Source of the DNA: Apostichopus parvimensis | Taxonomy: Eukaryota > Echinodermata > Holothuroidea > Aspidochirotida > Stichopodidae | Direction of reading: 5' to 3' | DNA: 46,422 bases | Assembly: GCA_000934455.1 (NCBI GenBank) | Contig: KN894781.1 | Coordinates: 1-46,422, forward strand | Shown here: positions 23,501 to 33,415 of the stretch, piece by piece | Layout of the letters: each line of letters opens with the position of its first letter | How positions within the stretch are numbered: the first letter of the stretch is position 1 | Notes under the pieces: generated by a model | Databases searched by the model: none | What the model saw: only the letters and a program-made list of their open reading frames with translations | What the model was told of the DNA's origin: nothing | Made by a program: the position numbers and the translations under genes

Positions 23501-26500
23501 TGATGGACTTGGAGATAGCGGAGTACGAACGGACGGTCTCCTCGCTCAACGCAGACATCGCAGAGAAGGACAAGAGCATCGCCGAGATTCGACAGGAGGT
23601 GGAACGTTTGGAGAAGAGGATGGAATCCATGGAGAAGGAGAGACAAGCGCAGGAGGGACTCTTAGAGCAGGCGGAAGAGAGGGGGAACAAACTCAAGCAG
23701 CTCCTGGTGAAGACCAAGAAAGATCTGGCCGATTCCAAGAAGGCCGAGATGGAGCAGAAGAGCACAGAGGCGGCTCTGAAGGGTCAGATGGAGCACCTCA
23801 TCCAACAGTCGGAGCAATTCAAGCTCGAGATGTCCGGCGTCCTCTCCGAGAACCAGAAACTCCAGGATCAGATCCGATCGTCAAGCGACGCCAACGTGAG
23901 GACCATCCGGAGCCTGGAGATGAAGAACGAGTCGTTGATGGACGATCTGGAGATGTCCCGCAGTCAGCTGGTGGAGATCCAGGGCGAGTTTGATAGTTAC
24001 AAGGTGCGAGCTCAGAGTGTCCTGAAGCAGCAGAAGACGAGGGACACGTCCCTGTCGCCTCCGGACATGACGAGAGACGAGAAGGACCGGCTGGAGGAGG
24101 TGATTTCACAGTTGAGGAACAAACTTCAGGAGAGTAACGATAAACTCACGGCGATGAAGCACGAGTCTGAACACCTCCAGGAGGAACACGATAGACTGTT
24201 GCAGCGCCATGCGGATATCGTACAGGACTTGCAACTCAAAGAGAAGACTTGGAGAGACAAGTAAGGAATCGCTTTACGTAAGATTCACTGTAAAATTTAA
24301 GGAATGTATGTCAGTTTTTGTCTTTAGATCTGTATGTTTGTATTAATCTCTAAATTTGAATAAGTTTCTGTTTGGAGTATCAGCGATACAATGGTCGATA
24401 AAGCGGCTGGGTGTGTTTACATGATAAACGTTTCTCGCATACGGCAGCTCGATAGGGCCATGATAATTTTTTTTTTTTCGTTTTTTTAGTTTAAATTTCG
24501 TTTTTCTGAGTTAAAATTTCGTTTTTCTGACATTTTTTCGTTTTTCTGCCTTTTTTTTTTTCGTTTTTCTGACTTTTTTGTTGTTGTTGTTTTTCTGACT
24601 TTTTGTTTTCGTTTTTCTGACTTTCCTTTTTTCACAATAATTCCCAATTCTGCTTTTACTAAACTTTCCTGGATAAGGAGAAAACTTTTGTGAAGTTGTT
24701 AAAATGATATAATTGTTGATCTGATGCTGTCTATAATTATGTTGTGAAAGGTTTCATTGAAAGTATATGCATTCACATTTCACATCGCAGGTTGGAGAAG
24801 ATGCGAGTTGAAAGTCAGTCAAGTCGAACGGAACAGACGGAAACCATTAAAGAACTATCCTACCAAAACGAAATAATTGCCTCTACATTTAAGGTAGGTC
24901 ATTTTCTACATCTGTATCGTGCTACATAGCTCTGTGTGTAGTAACAATGACTTGCTGTTGCTTAAACAACATATTCCAATGATTAGCCTAGGTGGCTTCT
25001 TCTCTTTCCAAGGAGAAATTGCTAGTGTTGTCCTAGAAGTTTAATCACATTTTAGAAAAATGATTTTTGAAAATGGGTAGTACAGATCAAATGTGTGATA
25101 TCCATGTAGACAAATAGTGCAAATCAAGATGCATATATATTTGTTAGCCCTACACCCTCCCCCTCTTCTCTTGAAATAGAAAAAAATATATATATATAAA
25201 AAATATGAATGAATAGTTAAAATTGTAAGGTGTGTTTACTGATTTGTTGATGATGATTTTGTGTAATACAAATAACAAAGCACCATCCTCAGAAATTGCT
25301 TTACAAACTTGTGAAAGAGTCGACCGTCGAAACCCGCTTCATCTTTTTTACGTTGTCACAGGACCAAATCAAGCAACTCAGGTCGGATCATCAAAGAACA
25401 ACGGAACAACTCCAGCACCAGTTGGATGGGACGGAGAATCAACTGTTCCGACTCCAAGAGCAGCAGCAGGCCTCGTCTTTCAAGGACAGTCACAAGGACG
25501 AGGCCAACTCCAGACCGAAGGCGGTGGAGGAACGGGAACAGGGAGAGGTAATTGAGAATAAATCCCCTCTACTTGTAAGTTTGTTTAGTTTGTGAGATTC
25601 AGTCATTGCCTTGTCTTGTCTGACTACTACTGCTGTCTGCTGCTTTCACCTTGTTGGATTCTTTCAACCGGTGCAGTACCAACTCTTTTCAAGGCTTCTT
25701 TTTGGCTTCCATCTTTGCTTCTACTTCTGAACCTGGTATTCAAGAGGTGGAACCACCCGATGGAACTGTCCTAACAACTCCATTTAAGAAAAAAAAAAAA
25801 TTCTTTTTTTCTTCTACATTTTCATGCCTTTCAGCTCTGTTCTTTATTATCTGATACTGGTTATTTTGAATAAACTAAAACTTTGGATTTTCATATTATG
25901 AATTTTTAGGTTTCTTTTGTGTTGAGAGGTATTAAATAATATTTGGGAACTTCAGACAATACTAACAGTAGATCACACGTTGGCTATGTAATAGTAGATC
26001 ACACATTGGCATTTCATCTATAACTTCACATATCCGATAATATAGCTGCTATTGGCTTATCCCTGTGTAATTGTATAATCTTGATCCCACCCTTTGGATT
26101 ACCTTCTGAGTTACTGACTTTCTGCTGACTCCAGTTTCTAGTACATCATCTCTGCTGATGTTCAAGTTGTCCTACTAGTAAGCAGTTTGAGTTAACTTCA
26201 TAATTAAACAATGAGATCATTCGATCAATGGATCATTCTTTGTCTTGCATTAGAAGGGGCTTGCACTTAGTTACTCTTCTGGCTAATTCTGGTTACTGTT
26301 GTGCCATTTTAGCATATATATATATTTCAATTATATATATACTCTCTTTGGATTTTTGTACTAACTCATATAAGGTTCATATTCTGGTTCTCAGCGGTGG
26401 TAAGGTCTGTAACCTAATTTGCCTTCTAGGTCCTGCTACGTGCAGTCATGTTTTTTTTTCTGTATCATGCATTCTCATACTATTCTACCATGTACATTCT

Positions 26501-29304
26501 TCATAAGCAATCATGTTGTGAAACCCATTGGCGGTTACGTAATGTAAGCTTTGGGTATAGTGTCGATGTGCAGTTTTCCTAAGTTTCACCCAGTGTTGAT
26601 CGACTGTCTCTCGGTGTACAGGGTATGGAGAACCCAGAGCAGGAGGTGTACCCAAAGTTGAGCAGTCACCGATCCACGTCCCTCACCAGCGACCACGAGG
26701 CACCCACTTTTGCCCAGCTGCTCTCCACCACCTCCGAGGACAAGCAGAGCACCATCAGCGGGATTAGTTCATCTGCAGAAGAGGAACACGTACGGGTACA
26801 GCTGACGACCGCCAGGAAAAAAATTGAGCATTTTACAGAAGTAAGGATAAGTTGTTGGAATTATCAATCAATACTTAAAACACAAAAATGTTATTTTTTT
26901 TTTTATATATATTTTTTTTCTTATCTAGATCGTGGTTTCTTAATCTGTGCTTGCACCCACTGGGTGTGTTAGGCAGGGCTCCAGGGGTGTAAAGGATGCA
27001 AAAGCAATACATTTCTTGAAAGTGTTTAAAGTTCATCCACCGCTGGTAAAGAGGGGTACAAAAGTATTATTTCAGTGGCTGAGGAGTGCAAATAGTGGAA
27101 AAGGGATTGCAAGGCAGGACTTCAGATGGTGAGAAGCTGAGAATTACACTGGCTTCTGATCGAAGACCGAATTATTTTTAAAATATTGATTTTCACATAT
27201 CGCTATTTTGTTAGAACTTGGCCATTCTACTTGTCAGAACTTCTGCAACTATATCACGCAAATCGTAGTTTCATGAGATCACACAATAAATTACTGCTGT
27301 GTGAAAATCGCTCAAATCGATCATGGGGCAAAAGAGCTTTTGCTGCTGCTGCCCCTTCTCTGTGGAACAGCCTTCCAGAACATGTAAAACACAGTCCATC
27401 TCTTGCTTCTTTTAAACGCTCTCTCAAGACTCATCTGATGAATACTGTTTAATTACTTGTTCATTGTTGCCCATTTTTGCTTGCTTTTTTGTCTTGTACT
27501 ATGTTTACTGTTGTTTGTTTTGCTATATCGCACTGTTTGTGTCACTGCGCCATGAGGGACTTTTTTGACAGATACCGGCGCATTATAAATGTCCATCATT
27601 ATCATTATTATTATTATATCCATAAAGAATAGATTTCCAAAATTTTAAGTTCATGGACATTTGGTAAAAGGGGGGTAGATAACTATTTCAATTGCTAAGG
27701 GGTGGGAGCATTGGGACAAGGTTAAGAAACTCCTGAGCTAGTGAATGAAATTCATCAGCAAAAAGAACTGTCTTTTTTTCTATTTTTTTTCTATTTGCTT
27801 GCAAACAAAGTTCCTTTCGTTGGTCATTCTAGAGAGTGGTAGGCTTAAAATCTTTGCTTGGGTGTGAGTCTCATGTATAATCTTGACCTTTGTGTATTGA
27901 GTGGTACATCTCTCCTGCCATCCTTTCTCCTGATACAAAAGTCGTTGTTTACAGGCTAATCAACGCCCAAGGAACTTTCCTTAATTTTGTTTATAGCCGG
28001 TACAATTTAATGTCATTGCAATATTACTCTTTCTTATTTATTTACAAAGTCAATAAGTCTCTATTTTTCTTGTATTTATTCTTTTTTAGTAGTATTGTTG
28101 AACTGTGTTGGAGTTAGCAATAATTTGTGTAACCAAAACAAAAATGAATTATTTATACCAAGTGACAGTTGATGTCATTAAAAGCAACCCCTACATTACA
28201 GATACTGATGTTTAGTTTGGATGTCTGTTCACTCTTTGCCCTCAGATTACGAGTGAAAATGAAGCAACCATCTTACGCCTCACAGAACAATCTAAAATAC
28301 TAAAGGAGGAGATAAGAAGATTGGAGCGCAATCAGGCCAGGGAAAATGCAATTTCAAATTTGGAGTACTTAAAGAATGTTGTTTTGAAGGTAAAATACAG
28401 ATAAAATGCAATGAACACAATAACAATAACCTCGATATCGCAGTGTAGACTTAAGTAGTGTGGTGGTATATTGTCAGGAGTGTTTCAACTGAACTGGTTG
28501 ACGTTTGCAGTTCTTTTTGAGGGATATTACTTATGCTTCAAGAATTCATTGATGTCAACCCCAGCTGTAACATTATTGATTCAGATGGCAAAACGTTTAA
28601 AATCTTTAAAGAAAAGCTTTTCAACTATTCTGCAGTTATATGAGAAATTTTATTGCATTTTCATATTTAGTGACAATAAGTGATGATGTTTGTAAATGAT
28701 GGGTGTAGTTGTTGCTAGTTCAGACAAAACAAAAGAAGAACAACAAGAATGATAATAAATTCATTTCTTTCAAAGAAATTGCTCCTAATGACTTCGACTA
28801 CTTGAATCAGTCGATTTGCATTCCCATTCGTTTGTAGCAGCCACTGTGCCTGTTTGGTATGAAATGAACTCATTTGAGTCGGCCAGTGATCTGGCGTCTG
28901 TAGTCTGCTGCCCTCTAACATGTAGATTTATTCACGATATTTCTGATTTGTCTTTTTTAATTCGCATAGTTTATGGTGTTACCAAAGGGGGCAGCCACTG
29001 TGCCTGTTTGGTATGAAATGAACTCATTTGAGTCGGCCAGTGATCTGGCATCTCTAGTCTGCTGCCCTCTAAAATGGAGATTTATTCACGATATTTCTGA
29101 CTTGTTTTTTTTTAATTCGCATAGTTTATGGTGTTACCAAAGGGGGATGAGAAGGGTCGTCTAGTCCCTGTGCTAGAGACAATGCTGAAGCTCAGCGAAG
29201 AAGAAAGTAAGAGACTTGTGAATATTGCTCAGGATGAGGATATGACCTCCTCAACGGCCGGACTGGGTTCTTATCTACATCGTTGGTCAGGCGGTCTCAT
29301 GTGA
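11502..29304 (+). CDS. GCC2: GCC2 (GCC185) trans-Golgi golgin, complete, 13 coding exons
   Basis: Join 11502-11570, 12548-12632, 12925-13097, 14830-14934, 16509-18689, 20490-20556, 21391-21491, 22939-24260, 24791-24893, 25362-25547, 26622-26840, 28246-28389, 29125-29304 gives 1644 aa; human GCC2 is about 1680. GCC185 is a peripheral trans-Golgi tether whose GRIP domain docks on the membrane through small GTPases such as Arl1 and which captures endosome-derived vesicles. Seen: a Pro/Gly-rich start, the family N-terminus LPKEDLIKYIKKQ, more than 1300 residues of heptad coiled coil, conserved blocks SNLMDLEIAEYERTV, KLKQLLVKTKKDLADSKKAE and SYKVRAQSVLKQQK, a Ser/Thr-rich break at about 1465-1525, EEIRRLERNQARENA, and a GRIP domain at about 1572-1621 with its signature Tyr (EYLKNV, Y1578), ending GSYLHRWSG. 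Start: the only ATG in a short open first exon, in human-like position. Confidence 0.95.
11571..12547 (+). other. GCC2 intron 1
   Basis: No gene or element recognised; the short open frames (for example at 11772-12035) lack any family signature. Confidence 0.8.
12548..12632 (+). CDS. GCC2: GCC2 exon 2
   Basis: Encodes LEGLPKEDLIKYIKKQ, the strongest N-terminal match to GCC2. The acceptor is TTTTGTAG and the donor is GTAATG, phase 1. Confidence 0.92.
12925..13097 (+). CDS. GCC2: GCC2 exon 3
   Basis: Coiled coil with repeated K/E heptads ending in a Gln-rich stretch (NAVQQQQLGS). The acceptor is GAACAG and the donor is GTAGGC, ending in phase 0. Confidence 0.88.
13098..14829 (+). other. GCC2 intron 3 with aberrant A/C-rich tract
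   Basis: About 13420-14330 is extraordinarily A-rich with homopolymer runs of A, C and G and almost no T on this strand. Three imperfect copies of a GGAACATAGAGAC-type 17-18-mer follow at about 14328-14375. Open frames here are poly-Lys/poly-Phe artefacts. Confidence 0.8.
14830..14934 (+). CDS. GCC2: GCC2 exon 4
   Basis: 35 codons starting NLAEQFECLKMKEE, coiled coil. The acceptor is CCTCCAG and the donor is GTAAGC, phase 0 at both ends, so it can be skipped without a frameshift. Confidence 0.85.
16045..16120 (+). pseudogene. Duplicate partial copy of GCC2 exon 5 start at an assembly gap
   Basis: 76 bases identical to the first 76 bases of exon 5, preceded by the same acceptor and cut by the run of N. 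This is the end of an unmerged contig overlap rather than a second exon (see findings), so it is left out of the gene model. Confidence 0.85.
16121..16170. other. Assembly gap, 50 N
   Basis: A run of exactly 50 N between two near-identical 414-bp blocks (15707-16120 and 16171-16584). It is probably an arbitrary-size scaffold gap with no missing sequence. Confidence 0.95.
16509..18689 (+). CDS. GCC2: GCC2 exon 5, giant coiled-coil exon
   Basis: 2181 nt, 727 codons (residues 145-871), continuous Glu/Lys/Leu heptad coiled coil. It holds the triple 24-residue repeat (residues 323-394). The acceptor is TTAACCAG and the donor is GTGAGT, phase 0 at both ends. Open frame upstream of the acceptor is intronic. 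Confidence 0.93.
17043..17258 (+). repeat. Three tandem 72-bp (24-aa) coding repeats
   Basis: Three in-frame copies of VKYKELE(F/L)KVETLEKEK followed by D(E/R)LSQEL. Neighbouring copies differ at only about two bases each, so the expansion is recent. Confidence 0.95.
18690..20489 (+). other. GCC2 intron 5
   Basis: AT-rich, no gene. An imperfect AGAC/CAGA microsatellite lies at about 19908-19969. Confidence 0.8.
20490..20556 (+). CDS. GCC2: GCC2 exon 6
   Basis: Encodes SQIEKDATQQSADDSDGLKA, a polar break between coiled-coil blocks. The acceptor is TTTCTAG and the donor is GTGAGT, phase 1. Confidence 0.85.
20557..21390 (+). other. GCC2 intron 6
   Basis: No gene. A dense G-rich tract on the transcribed-sense strand at about 20808-20873 has many runs of three or more G and could form quadruplexes in RNA. 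Confidence 0.75.
21391..21491 (+). CDS. GCC2: GCC2 exon 7
   Basis: Encodes EKAQKLKQLAMKVKKELEQQ, a coiled coil typical of golgins. The acceptor is TTTTAG and the donor is GTATGG; the frame returns to phase 0. Confidence 0.9.
21492..22938 (+). other. GCC2 intron 7
   Basis: Carries the hAT-like insertion 21543-22182; the remainder is featureless AT-rich DNA. Confidence 0.8.
21543..22182. mobile_element. Non-autonomous hAT-like DNA transposon, 640 bp
   Basis: Flanked by a perfect 8-bp target-site duplication TCCTAGAG (21535-21542 and 22183-22190), the length made by hAT transposases. The ends are short imperfect inverted repeats: CGGGGGTTCCC at the left, and CAGGGTTTCCCAAACTTT reading inward from the right. 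These resemble the CAGGGGTTCCCAAACTT-type ends common in animal hAT families. There is no transposase frame, so it is a MITE-like passenger. Confidence 0.85.
22939..24260 (+). CDS. GCC2: GCC2 exon 8, second large coiled-coil exon
   Basis: 1322 nt (residues 928-1367 plus two bases). Contains the blocks most diagnostic of GCC2: ALMGASQSNLMDLEIAEYER, LKQLLVKTKKDLADSKKAE, EFDSYKVRAQSVLKQQKTRD and HDRLLQRHADIVQDL. The acceptor is TTTCCAG and the donor is GTAAGG. Its third codon positions are visibly richer in G/C than in exon 5. Confidence 0.95.
24261..24790 (+). other. GCC2 intron 8 with CGTTTTTCTGA repeat
   Basis: About 24466-24625 holds six irregular copies of CGTTTTTCTGA(C/G) (one with T for C) separated by T-rich spacers, a degenerate minisatellite. 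Nothing else is recognised. Confidence 0.75.
24791..24893 (+). CDS. GCC2: GCC2 exon 9
   Basis: Encodes LEKMRVESQSSRTEQTETIK and ELSYQNEIIASTFK. The acceptor is ATCGCAG and the donor is GTAGGT. Confidence 0.92.
24894..25361 (+). other. GCC2 intron 9
   Basis: Featureless, with a short TA microsatellite near 25187. Confidence 0.75.
25362..25547 (+). CDS. GCC2: GCC2 exon 10
   Basis: Encodes DQIKQLRSDHQRTTEQLQHQ and NQLFRLQEQQQ, the last long coiled coil, then a charged linker. The acceptor is TGTCACAG and the donor is GTAATT, phase 0-0. Confidence 0.92.
25548..26621 (+). other. GCC2 intron 10
   Basis: No gene. It includes a short near-repeat of a TAGTAGATCACAC(G/A)TTGGC word at about 25967-26009 and TA-rich microsatellite pieces near 26315-26340. 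Confidence 0.75.
26622..26840 (+). CDS. GCC2: GCC2 exon 11
   Basis: Ser/Thr-rich linker (STSLTSDHEAPTFAQLLSTT) with likely phosphorylation sites, then the helix starting EEEHVRVQLTTARKKIEHF. The acceptor is TGTACAG and the donor is GTAAGG, phase 0-0. Confidence 0.9.
26932..27735. mobile_element. Old TIR element (hAT-like) interrupted by a LINE
   Basis: The left end reads GTGGTTTCTTAATC and the reverse complement of the right end reads GGAGTTTCTTAACC, giving a shared GTTTCTTAA terminal inverted repeat. Both flanks contain CTAG in a partly matching 8-mer (ATCTAGAT / AGCTAGTG), consistent with a decayed 8-bp target duplication. Boundaries are approximate. Confidence 0.45.
27138..27620 (+). mobile_element. 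5'-truncated non-LTR retrotransposon (CR1/L2-like), 3' end
   Basis: The frame reads LHWLLIEDRIIFKILIFTYR, YLSELLQLY, and then WGKRAFAAAAPSLWNSLPEH and SFKRSLKTHLMN plus stop. This is the conserved C-terminal end of the reverse-transcriptase polyprotein of CR1/L2-type LINEs. It is followed by a short 3' UTR ending GGCGCATTATAAATG and a CATTAT/ATT microsatellite tail, the typical 3' terminus of these elements. Only the last ~100 codons are present; it is a dead 5'-truncated copy. Confidence 0.85.
28246..28389 (+). CDS. GCC2: GCC2 exon 12, first part of GRIP domain
   Basis: Encodes LKEEIRRLERNQARENAISN, then LEYLKNVVLK with the invariant GRIP tyrosine. The acceptor is CCCTCAG and the donor is GTAAAA, phase 0-0. 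Confidence 0.93.
28390..29124 (+). other. GCC2 intron 12 with duplicated splice acceptor
   Basis: The right-hand part is a two-copy tandem repeat carrying a second full acceptor; the left part has nothing recognisable. Confidence 0.8.
28837..29146 (+). repeat. Tandem duplication, about 155 bp x 2, spanning the GRIP-exon acceptor
   Basis: Copies 28837-28990 and 28991-29146 are about 95% identical. Each ends with a pyrimidine tract, CGCATAG and the first 22 coding bases of the last GCC2 exon (FMVLPKG), so copy 1 is a decoy acceptor plus partial exon at 28970. Confidence 0.92.
29125..29304 (+). CDS. GCC2: GCC2 exon 13, rest of GRIP domain and stop
   Basis: Encodes FMVLPKGDEKGRLVPVLETM and LKLSEEESKRLVNIAQ, completing GRIP, then the conserved tail GSYLHRWSGGLM and TGA. 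The acceptor ends at 29124; an upstream duplicated copy of it is described separately. Confidence 0.94.
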   Translation, partial: FMVLPKGDEKGRLVPVLETMLKLSEEESKRLVNIAQDEDMTSSTAGLGSYLHRWSGGLM

Positions 29305-29818
29305 TGCTGGTGATTGTAGGGATGGTCCGTAGACTAGCCATGAATCGGAAGTGGGTCGCAAACTTTCAGCGGGTCGGAGGAACTCTCCAAGATGTATAAA
29401 ACATTTTCTACAATTTTCGTAGCTTTCCGACGTTCATAGTCCAAGCTTGCTTTCATCGTGCATTCTGATCATTGCTTCTGAGGGATGGGGTCTAGTCGGT
29501 CATGGCTGGATCCACATTGAACTTCCTGGGTCGTGTATCTGGAGAAAAAAATTTGAACAGCTGATATACAACATATCAACCATATATGAGAAATTTGCAA
29601 CCCAAAGTGAAGAGTTAAAGGAAGTTACTGGCAGGTTTTTGGACTTATAGAGCCATTAAGGGCTGATATGTATGTCTCACAAAAAGAACTGAAATCTGAC
29701 ATTGTGAAATTCAAAACCATCGTCTGCCAAACCGTAGAAGCATTATATTGCCTGATTATTTCATTTGGGTGCTCTGTGGATGGTTTTTCCTTCAGTGAAC
29801 ATTCAACTGCCTTTGATT

Positions 29819-29824
29819 AATAAA
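29819..29824 (+). terminator. Candidate polyadenylation signal of GCC2
   Basis: The first canonical AATAAA after the stop, about 515 bases downstream. Confidence 0.45.
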
Positions 29825-32571
29825 TGATTCATTTTGTTATCTGTGAAATGATGATACTTATCCTTAACATTCTCAAAGATTGTTTGTATTAATGAATTTA
29901 CTAATGAAGTCAATCCAAATCATCCTCATGAAATCAATTGTGAAGGGTTTTGAGGACATTTTTCACATTGTGACCAGGTTATGTTTGTTAGAGAATGAAT
30001 TCATTAATTTATAATTCTGTTGCCATATACCATTAATGTCCAACATTTTACAATTATGTGGAGTATCATTCAAAAAAAAAATTTGGTATGACTTGTAGAT
30101 GTACTTTGTGGAAAGAAAAAAATTCAAATCAAATCAAATAAAAATGGGTATACCAATACTATAACATATTTGAAATGGCGTGTCTGTGTGTTGTTAATTG
30201 CTTCAACACCTCTCTGTGCATAATGACTCTTGTTGACTGAGGTATTCTATAGTAAGGTAATATGCTGTGAGGTGCCTTCAGTAATGGTCTTAAATCCGTC
30301 TTCTCTGGCTGCAATATTTCTAAGTTAAATTGAATGCTACCATTTTTGCTACCCAATGAGATTTCAGATATATCTGCCTGTGAGACACTCATATCTAAAC
30401 AAGACAAACTGTATTGCCTTTTTGTAATTTTTTTATATCGATGCTGAAACTGTCTCTACGTTGGGCAATTATATGGTACTTAAATAATTTCAAGAACAAA
30501 TTTTAACTTTCATTCATTCATGTATTGTAAGTCAATCAACCACAGAAGTGACTGCGACGATCTTAGGGACAATATAAGATCTGTACTCTACCAGCTGAGG
30601 TGATGGTGGGGGGGGGGGGCATCCTTATAAAATCAAAGCATTTATTAAGTTAGGTAGGCATCACCATTAATGTAATGAAAAATAATTTCTTATGGTAATA
30701 CACAAAATAATAATAACGATGATGATCAACATATAGTACATATGATAATCAGTTAGAGAATTCATAGGTGGGAGTTTGATATACTTTGCAGTCTGAACTA
30801 CTCGCTCTTCTGCAAATTTCTACTCATAATGTACGCTTTTATTATCAAACATCAAAATCACATTGTTTCATGTGGGTGTTTCATGTTTATAGATTTATAA
30901 AAAGGTAGATGGATTGCTGAGGTGGAAATGTAAACGTAAGGTCAACTACTGTAGTAAGGTCAACGTAAGGTCAACTAGTAGGTCGTCAATCGGACCGGCC
31001 GTCTTCTCTGTTGTTCTGTGATGATTATCATCACCGGTTTATTTCTTCTCCATCTCAGTTTGTGGCTCTTTAGGATGCAGTCATGTTTCAGAAACTGACG
31101 CATCACGTGTTTGCATCTTCTGTTTGGGGTGTTCTTTGTATTGAACCAATGATGAGTGACAAAAAAAGATGGTTGTTACATTTACATAGTACAGAGTTTA
31201 GTTATTATAAATGTCAATTAATGAAAATCATTTTCCCTTCTTTGATCCAATAACAGTATACACTATACAGTAGAAATTGGTTGTCGTTATTAGCCATAGT
31301 AAGGTTTAGAATTAACAACATATTAAATCATTTTTGTTTTATTGTTTTCAATGATAATTCTACATGACGAGCATAGCTTCTTAAGGAACCATTAAAGAAA
31401 GGTATGCCATGTTTGCTGAGAAACGGTTAGCAACTTAATTTACACCTGTAATGATGTAATGGCTACTACATTGAACTGCTTTGGAATCATGTTAGAGGTT
31501 GGATATTTTTCTATTCAAAATAGTGCTTTTCTGTTCTCTAAGTATTGCGGGGATGGGGTTGGGGGGAGGGGGAGGGAAGGGGAAGGAGGATTGTGGAAAC
31601 ATGGCCCATCTATCCTACATTCATAGTGTTCTTAGTTGATCCCGAAGGCATTTATTCATTCCGAAGGTGATTAACGTGTTACATGGAGTCATGTCTTGAA
31701 AACTGTTCTTCTTTCAATGTGCGGTAAAAGATTATTAATACAAATGTTCAATATTGATTGTAATAATTTTTGGGGACATATAAAAGAGGAAATATTTTTA
31801 AATATTAAAACTTTTTTCGTTAATATAACATTTTTCATTGAAAAATAAACATTGCCTTGTTAAAATTTTGTCTTTCATATTATTATCATTGTGTCCCATA
31901 AAATGTTCCATCTATAAATACTGTACGGAATGGTATCGCAAGTGATGCCCTTACCTTTCTTTTTCTGAATATTGATGGCAAAGGCAAGCTTGATCACTCA
32001 GGGTTGGACATTTTTTGTCTATATACTGTACTTTCATGGCATGCATCAAAACGCTCGTACGTATGAGCAGTATGAACATCCCGGTTTCTATCAGATAAAA
32101 GTTAAGAACTGTTCATACTGTCAGTATGAGTGCTTTGTAACATGATATTAGAGGACAGCATGATGTGGTATCAACAGTGCAAAATTGTCCCAATTGGCTG
32201 AGCTTGACATAGGTATAGGTTTATCCTCTTTGTTTGAAAATAGGAATTATGTAATGTACTAGGCTGTAATGATGTATGGCTTCCTGACAATTGCTCACTA
32301 CACTAAAACTTAAACAAAGTCACACTCAAGATACAGAAAGACAATGACAGATCCTGATTTCTATACCCCCCCCCCACTTTATCTGGTTGCTGTTGTCAGG
32401 TCTGATGATCTATTGTGCAGCAGGGACCACAGCCCCAGGGCTCAGGGACAATTAGGGGATCTGAAAAATATAGAGGGGGTCCTATAAAATATGGGAGGAT
32501 AAAAGAATAGTGTAATCGCATTTTAAGCTATACTGATGGCAAACAAAATGAGCTCCTGATGATGTACTTGT

Positions 32572-32592
32572 GGGGGGGGGGGGGGGGGGGGG
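32572..32592. repeat. Poly-G run, 21 bases
   Basis: 21 consecutive G between GCC2 and TTC14. The exact length is unreliable in any assembly. Confidence 0.85.
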
Positions 32593-33415
32593 TTACTATT
32601 GTAAAGCAATTCACTGTGCCATTTCAAAATGCTTTTCTTCTTATTTTTTTTAAATTAAATGTGCAGAATCCTTGCTTCTTTGATCATTAATAACTTCATT
32701 CTGAGCATGGAAAAGTCTGATCGGCGATTCTGTAGAGTGTTCATATCAATTTTGTTTCTTCTCTTTGAGTTTGTTGAAGGCTGGTTTTCATGGGGTGGGA
32801 ACCCATGCTCTGAACCGCAGAACCGGTCTCTGATATAAACAGAAACTGAATATGTGAATATCAAACATGCCTCCTTTTACCTCAATATATTCGCTGGTAA
32901 AGTTAGGATTTTGTGTAGTTATATAACTATCATTAGTTTGTCTGTAATAGCATGTTGTGAAGGCCTACGTATAAATAAAGAAGATTAGTTTTCTATCGCG
33001 ACTTCTTCCCTACGTTGCTGCAATGTTTTCTTTATTTGAGGACAAATCGTTTCTCTGCAGAATTACACGTAAACTTGACTTCGTAAGGGCTTTTTGGCGT
33101 CCCATGATGTTTAGTCGAAACTCGTAGACGATGCCAAAGAAATGCTTCCAGGAAGAAAGAAAAGAAAGACACATTTAAGTTTCATAATGAAAGAGAAGGT
33201 GCAAAAATAATCACAGTTGTTTAAAATTTACTTTCGATTATTTTTCTCATTTTATAGGCATTTATTATCCAAGAGAGAAACATTTGTATTTTCCAATCAT
33301 TATCCCCGAACGAGACTCAAAATGGCAGCCTTCTACTCAGCATAGTGAGCAAATACCATGTAATATTTCGTCGATAATTTTGACAAAGAAAGGCTGGAAA
33401 ATTGATGCAGTAGAT

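Larger units (their letters stand above)
26841..28245 (+). other. GCC2 intron 11 with nested transposon remains
   Basis: Holds the LINE fragment and the enclosing TIR element listed separately; the right-hand 500 bases are plain AT-rich DNA. Confidence 0.75.
29305..33257. other. GCC2 3' UTR, intergenic DNA and TTC14 upstream region
   Basis: AT-rich, no gene. AATAAA occurs at 29819-29824 and 30137-30142. Three GTAAGGTCAAC words cluster at about 30936-30980. There is an 11-bp perfect inverted repeat at 32068-32078/32110-32120, a G-rich tract at about 31546-31590 and a 21-G run at 32572-32592. A TTC14 promoter probably lies just before 33257, but nothing decisive marks it. Confidence 0.55.

Noticed and set aside
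23244..23765. 173-aa - strand open frame
   Set aside because: Antisense shadow of the GCC2 coiled coil; Ser/Leu/Phe-rich as expected from reversed Glu/Lys codons.
28816..29164. Overlapping small frames with a repeated sequence (VPVWYEMNSFESASDLAS)
   Set aside because: The repetition comes from the tandem duplication of intron sequence, not from a repeated protein.
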